Shown: positions 4,238 through 6,734 of the stretch, piece after piece
Layout of the letters: each line of letters starts with the position of its first letter
Position numbering within the stretch: the first letter of the stretch is position 1
Assembly: GCA_030830285.1 (NCBI GenBank)
Contig: JAURNF010000006.1
Span: 1 to 6,734, forward strand
From: Candidatus Kapaibacterium sp.
GTDB taxonomy: Bacteria > Bacteroidota > Ignavibacteria > Kapaibacteriales > Kapaibacteriaceae
Reading direction: 5' to 3'
Length of the DNA stretch: 6,734 nt
Made by a program: the position numbers and the translations under genes
The notes under the pieces: model-generated
Seen by the model: the letters and a program-made list of their open reading frames with translations, nothing else
Told to the model about the DNA's origin: nothing
Database searches by the model: none

Positions 4238-6734
4238 ACTGTCCGTCACCAACGACACGTGCAGGGCCCACGACGATCGTGAACTTGCGGATGACGCTTG
4301 CGCCTTCCGGAGTTTCAATCTTCGCAACGAGCATTTGGCTTGCAACGCGCTGGTTGTTCTTGGAGAGGAGATTCCAAACATCTGCCCCGGCCTTGTCTGG
4401 TGTAACTCCCGTGAGTTCGTTGTGATCGATCACCTTCACCAAATCACCATTCGTCGTGTAGATCGAAATCTTGCAGACGCGTGGGAGACGTGTGAAGTAG
4501 AGCTGACCTTGGAATGGCGTTGTTACACCTTCGTGCGTGACGTAGTATGGGTTCGGCACTACCTGCACTTGCTCGAGCTGCTCGTCGGAATACGACTGCG
4601 AGTTCGACTGTGCTGTGTACGGATCGTACTGTGCTACGCGGATGTAGGCCTTTGCCGAATCGAATGGGAATCCGAACGCACCACCAAATGTCATGAGACG
4701 GATCTTATCGCCTGGCTTGAGCTCTTCTGTTGCCCACTGCGTGACTGGGTTTGAAGGTGAAGGGGCTGCATCAGTAATTGTGCGGTTCGAACGGATACGA
4801 CCAAGTTGAGCAAAGTCGAGCACGAACTGTGTACCACCAAGTGCAATCACGTGTGTGAAGTCAAGCGTATCACCACCGCCAGTCGAGAGACGGCGTGAGA
4901 GGTAGTAGCGATTCTGATCACCCACTGGCTTACCATCATTCGACTGACCAGCAAGACGTGCCAATGTCGACGGACGGAAGTCCGATCCACGCGTATTACG
5001 CCATGCGAACGATGCACCTGTGAAGTGTCCAAGGCGAACAGCTTCTGGATTCGGGAACTGGAGCAGCTGTGCTGCTGGGATCTTCGAGTAATCAAGCACC
5101 TGAGGAGTCAGGTTGAAATCATACCCAACAGTTGCGGTGCCGATCGTGCCATCAGGACGAGGGTCTTGACGCTCGAACGAGTACACGTTCTTGATGTCGT
5201 AGGTGAGGTATGGAACATCGCTGAACGTAATCAGCGAGTCACGGCCTGCAGCAACTTCGAAGTTGGTGCGGATCGTTTCTGCTCCACCTTCCTTGAACGT
5301 CACTTCATAGATACCAGGTCCGTTATTGTAACTCGTTGCCCATGGCTGGGCAGGCACGAAGTCTGGATACGGCAGCGGGATATACGGCGGTGCCGGATTC
5401 AATTCATTCGAGTTGTTATACAAAGCGGCAACCGAATTGGTCTTTGTCACTGGATATCCAGCCGGACCATTCACAGCGAATGCTGTGTCTGCGCGATAGA
5501 TACCACCCCACTGCTCGATTGCATAGTCGAATGCAACACCAAGTGCACCGAACGCATACTTGTTTGAGAAACATGCCGCGTCCGACGTGAACACACCGGA
5601 GCGGATCACCTTTTCGCGTGAGTCTGGTAGACCAAACTTCGTCGAGTCGATTCGGCGAATTGAGCCATCAGAGTTGTACACTGTATCGTACATCACTTGG
5701 TTCGTGTCAACGTACACTGCCGAGTTCTCAGAGAAGTATCCTGGGAGACCTGGTACGTTCGACGATGGACAGAGTTCAGGTGGAAGGAAGCTTGTCCATG
5801 TGTTCAACTCTTGACGTGTTGCTGAATCGCGAAGGATGAAGAGTGCGCCATAGAGTCCGTCACCCGGTGCTGTAGAGTTCGGCACTGGATTGTAGCCAGT
5901 CCAGAATCGGAAGAACTCAAGCTCGAGTGTACGTCCAGAGAACAACTGATTGAAGCGCTGTTGATCGTTCACCAACAGACGAACATTGTAGATACCACCG
6001 AGCTTCTTGCGATTTGCCTCGTCTGTTGTGAACGTGAACGCTGCAGCACTACCTGGTCGCGATGCGAGCGGAGTTGCAGTAACAACGTTAGGAAGACCTA
6101 CCGAACGGTTGTTGAGCTTTGGAGGTGTTGGCAACAGGTAATCGCCCTCGTCATATGCTCGTACGGCATATGTGTAGTCGATGTTATTGATCAACTTCTC
6201 ACTTGCCTCTGGGTTCGCAGAGTATGTAACTGTTCCGTTGCGGTCATCATCACCGAGGTCAAAGAACACACGACCAGCCGTTTCCTCGCGCATGTACTTG
6301 GCAATGATTTCCTTGCGGACCTCGTTCGTCTCTTCCCATGGGCGCTTCGTTGCTACGAGCTGAGCTGTACCATCCGACGCGAACACTGTGTCCTGGTCAT
6401 TGAACTGGAACGGCTCCATCTTCACGCGACGCGCGAGGATGAGCTTTACAAGCGAGTCCTTCGCGACCTTGGCAGCCACGGTGTCGAGCTGAAGGTTTGC
6501 ACCCAGGCGACGTACCGGCGGAAGTGTCTCGATAAGTGTCGTGAAGTACGTGAAGCGAATCGAGTCGAGCTTGTCGAAGTTTGGAACACGGTTGTTTGTT
6601 CCTGACACGAAGCCTGACGTGATGATCGTTGAGTCTGAACGGTTAATGCGCAGACCATACAGCGAGTCGCGACCACGAAGGAGGCGTGAGAAGTACGAGC
6701 CCCATGGTTCCTGTTGCAGGTTGATCGAACGAAC
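4236..6734 (-). CDS. C-terminal part of a large exported surface protein with T9SS-like C-terminal domain (5' end outside window)
   Basis: The frame is open from the right edge to a TAA at 4238-4236, giving 832 visible codons. A GTG at 6608-6606 exists, but the frame stays open and protein-like for 42 codons beyond it (for example LQQEPWGSYFSRLLRGRDSL), so the real start lies outside the window. Numbering from the edge, residues about 180-225 resemble the end of a fibronectin-III-like module (YTYAVRAYDEGDY, then LPNVVTATPLA). Residues about 444-466 are proline/tyrosine-rich (PAPPYIPLPYPDFVPAQP). The long middle is rich in Asn, Thr, Gly and Asp, typical of adhesive or surface proteins, with no catalytic motif I recognise. 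The final ~110 residues form a PNP-type sorting-like domain, listed separately. Together with the PorV-like gene 12 bases downstream, this suggests a T9SS-exported cell-surface protein; export by T9SS is inference. A specific function cannot be named. Confidence 0.85.
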   Translation of the reverse strand, partial: VRSINLQQEPWGSYFSRLLRGRDSLYGLRINRSDSTIITSGFVSGTNNRVPNFDKLDSIRFTYFTTLIETLPPVRRLGANLQLDTVAAKVAKDSLVKLILARRVKMEPFQFNDQDTVFASDGTAQLVATKRPWEETNEVRKEIIAKYMREETAGRVFFDLGDDDRNGTVTYSANPEASEKLINNIDYTYAVRAYDEGDYLLPTPPKLNNRSVGLPNVVTATPLASRPGSAAAFTFTTDEANRKKLGGIYNVRLLVNDQQRFNQLFSGRTLELEFFRFWTGYNPVPNSTAPGDGLYGALFILRDSATRQELNTWTSFLPPELCPSSNVPGLPGYFSENSAVYVDTNQVMYDTVYNSDGSIRRIDSTKFGLPDSREKVIRSGVFTSDAACFSNKYAFGALGVAFDYAIEQWGGIYRADTAFAVNGPAGYPVTKTNSVAALYNNSNELNPAPPYIPLPYPDFVPAQPWATSYNNGPGIYEVTFKEGGAETIRTNFEVAAGRDSLITFSDVPYLTYDIKNVYSFERQDPRPDGTIGTATVGYDFNLTPQVLDYSKIPAAQLLQFPNPEAVRLGHFTGASFAWRNTRGSDFRPSTLARLAGQSNDGKPVGDQNRYYLSRRLSTGGGDTLDFTHVIALGGTQFVLDFAQLGRIRSNRTITDAAPSPSNPVTQWATEELKPGDKIRLMTFGGAFGFPFDSAKAYIRVAQYDPYTAQSNSQSYSDEQLEQVQVVPNPYYVTHEGVTTPFQGQLYFTRLPRVCKISIYTTNGDLVKVIDHNELTGVTPDKAGADVWNLLSKNNQRVASQMLVAKIETPEGASVIRKFTIVVGPARVVGDGQ
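4239..4568 (-). other. C-terminal sorting-like (T9SS type A / FlgD-Ig-like) domain of the large surface protein
   Basis: The last 110 residues open with VQVVPNPYYVTHEG, the PNP(Y/F) entry strand of T9SS-associated C-terminal domains. They continue with LYFTRLPRVCKISIYTTNGD (strand-turn-strand ending in NG-D), then VWNLLSKNNQRVASQMLVAK and ASVIRKFTIV. This layout (PNP, LP-x-CKI-x-IYT-x-G, W-x-L, Q-x-VAS, KFTIV) matches the Ig-like fold known from these domains, which target proteins through the T9SS. Two departures stand out. The usual SG(I/V)Y after VA is SQML here. The chain also runs on for about 11 residues (VGPARVVGDGQ) past the strand where such domains normally stop. Assignment rests on motif recognition only. 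Confidence 0.75.

Noticed and set aside
5961..6605. 214-codon open frame on the + strand
   Set aside because: It is fully antisense to the large surface-protein gene. The peptide is Cys/Arg-rich with no family resemblance, and similar antisense open frames occur along the whole window.
6606..6608. GTG as the start of the large surface protein
   Set aside because: The frame stays open and protein-like up to the window edge, there is no clear ribosome binding site, and the protein would lack a signal peptide. The gene starts outside the window.
4236..6734. Large ORF as a T9SS machine component (SprA-like translocon) rather than cargo
   Set aside because: No SprA-type barrel motifs are seen. 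The Fn3-like stretch and the PNP-type C-terminal domain fit an exported substrate better.
1..6734. CRISPR arrays, tRNA genes, insertion sequences or att sites
   Set aside because: No regularly spaced repeats, cloverleaf sequence, transposase frame or terminal inverted repeats were found. The only gap without coding sequence longer than 12 bases is the 76-base stretch with the hairpin.

Overview
All genes in this window lie on the minus strand, so transcription runs from the right edge towards position 1. The composition is balanced to slightly GC-rich by eye. The gene set is a PorV/PorQ-type outer-membrane protein, a secreted GWxTD-domain protein, a large surface protein with a PNP-type C-terminal sorting-like domain, and lipid A/LPS enzymes. 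This points to a Gram-negative member of the FCB group with a type IX secretion system (T9SS). An Ignavibacteria/Kapabacteria-like (Chlorobi-side) Bacteroidota fits best. That placement is inferred from family content, not from a marker gene.

In transcription order the window first holds the last 832 codons of a very large exported protein (right edge down to 4236). It has a fibronectin-III-like stretch and ends in a T9SS/FlgD-Ig-like C-terminal domain. Twelve bases later comes a PorV/PorQ-like beta-barrel gene (3147-4223) with a strong ribosome binding site. The two genes look like a cargo plus outer-membrane carrier pair.

A 76-base gap (3071-3146) follows. It contains a convincing minus-strand hairpin with a U-tract. 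The ribosome binding site of the next gene starts at the base directly after the U-tract.

A tightly packed second set follows: a secreted GWxTD-domain protein of unknown function (1652-3070), an LpxL/HtrB-type lipid A acyltransferase (777-1652) and a family 9 glycosyltransferase of the heptosyltransferase type (1-780, running off the left edge). The junctions are TAATG (one-base overlap) and ATGA (four-base overlap), so these three are almost certainly cotranscribed and translationally coupled. The window therefore joins a surface-protein export module to an outer-membrane lipid/LPS module. The left and right end genes are cut by the window edges, not broken. No RNA gene, CRISPR array, mobile element or phage gene was seen. 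No stretch longer than 76 bases lacks a gene.
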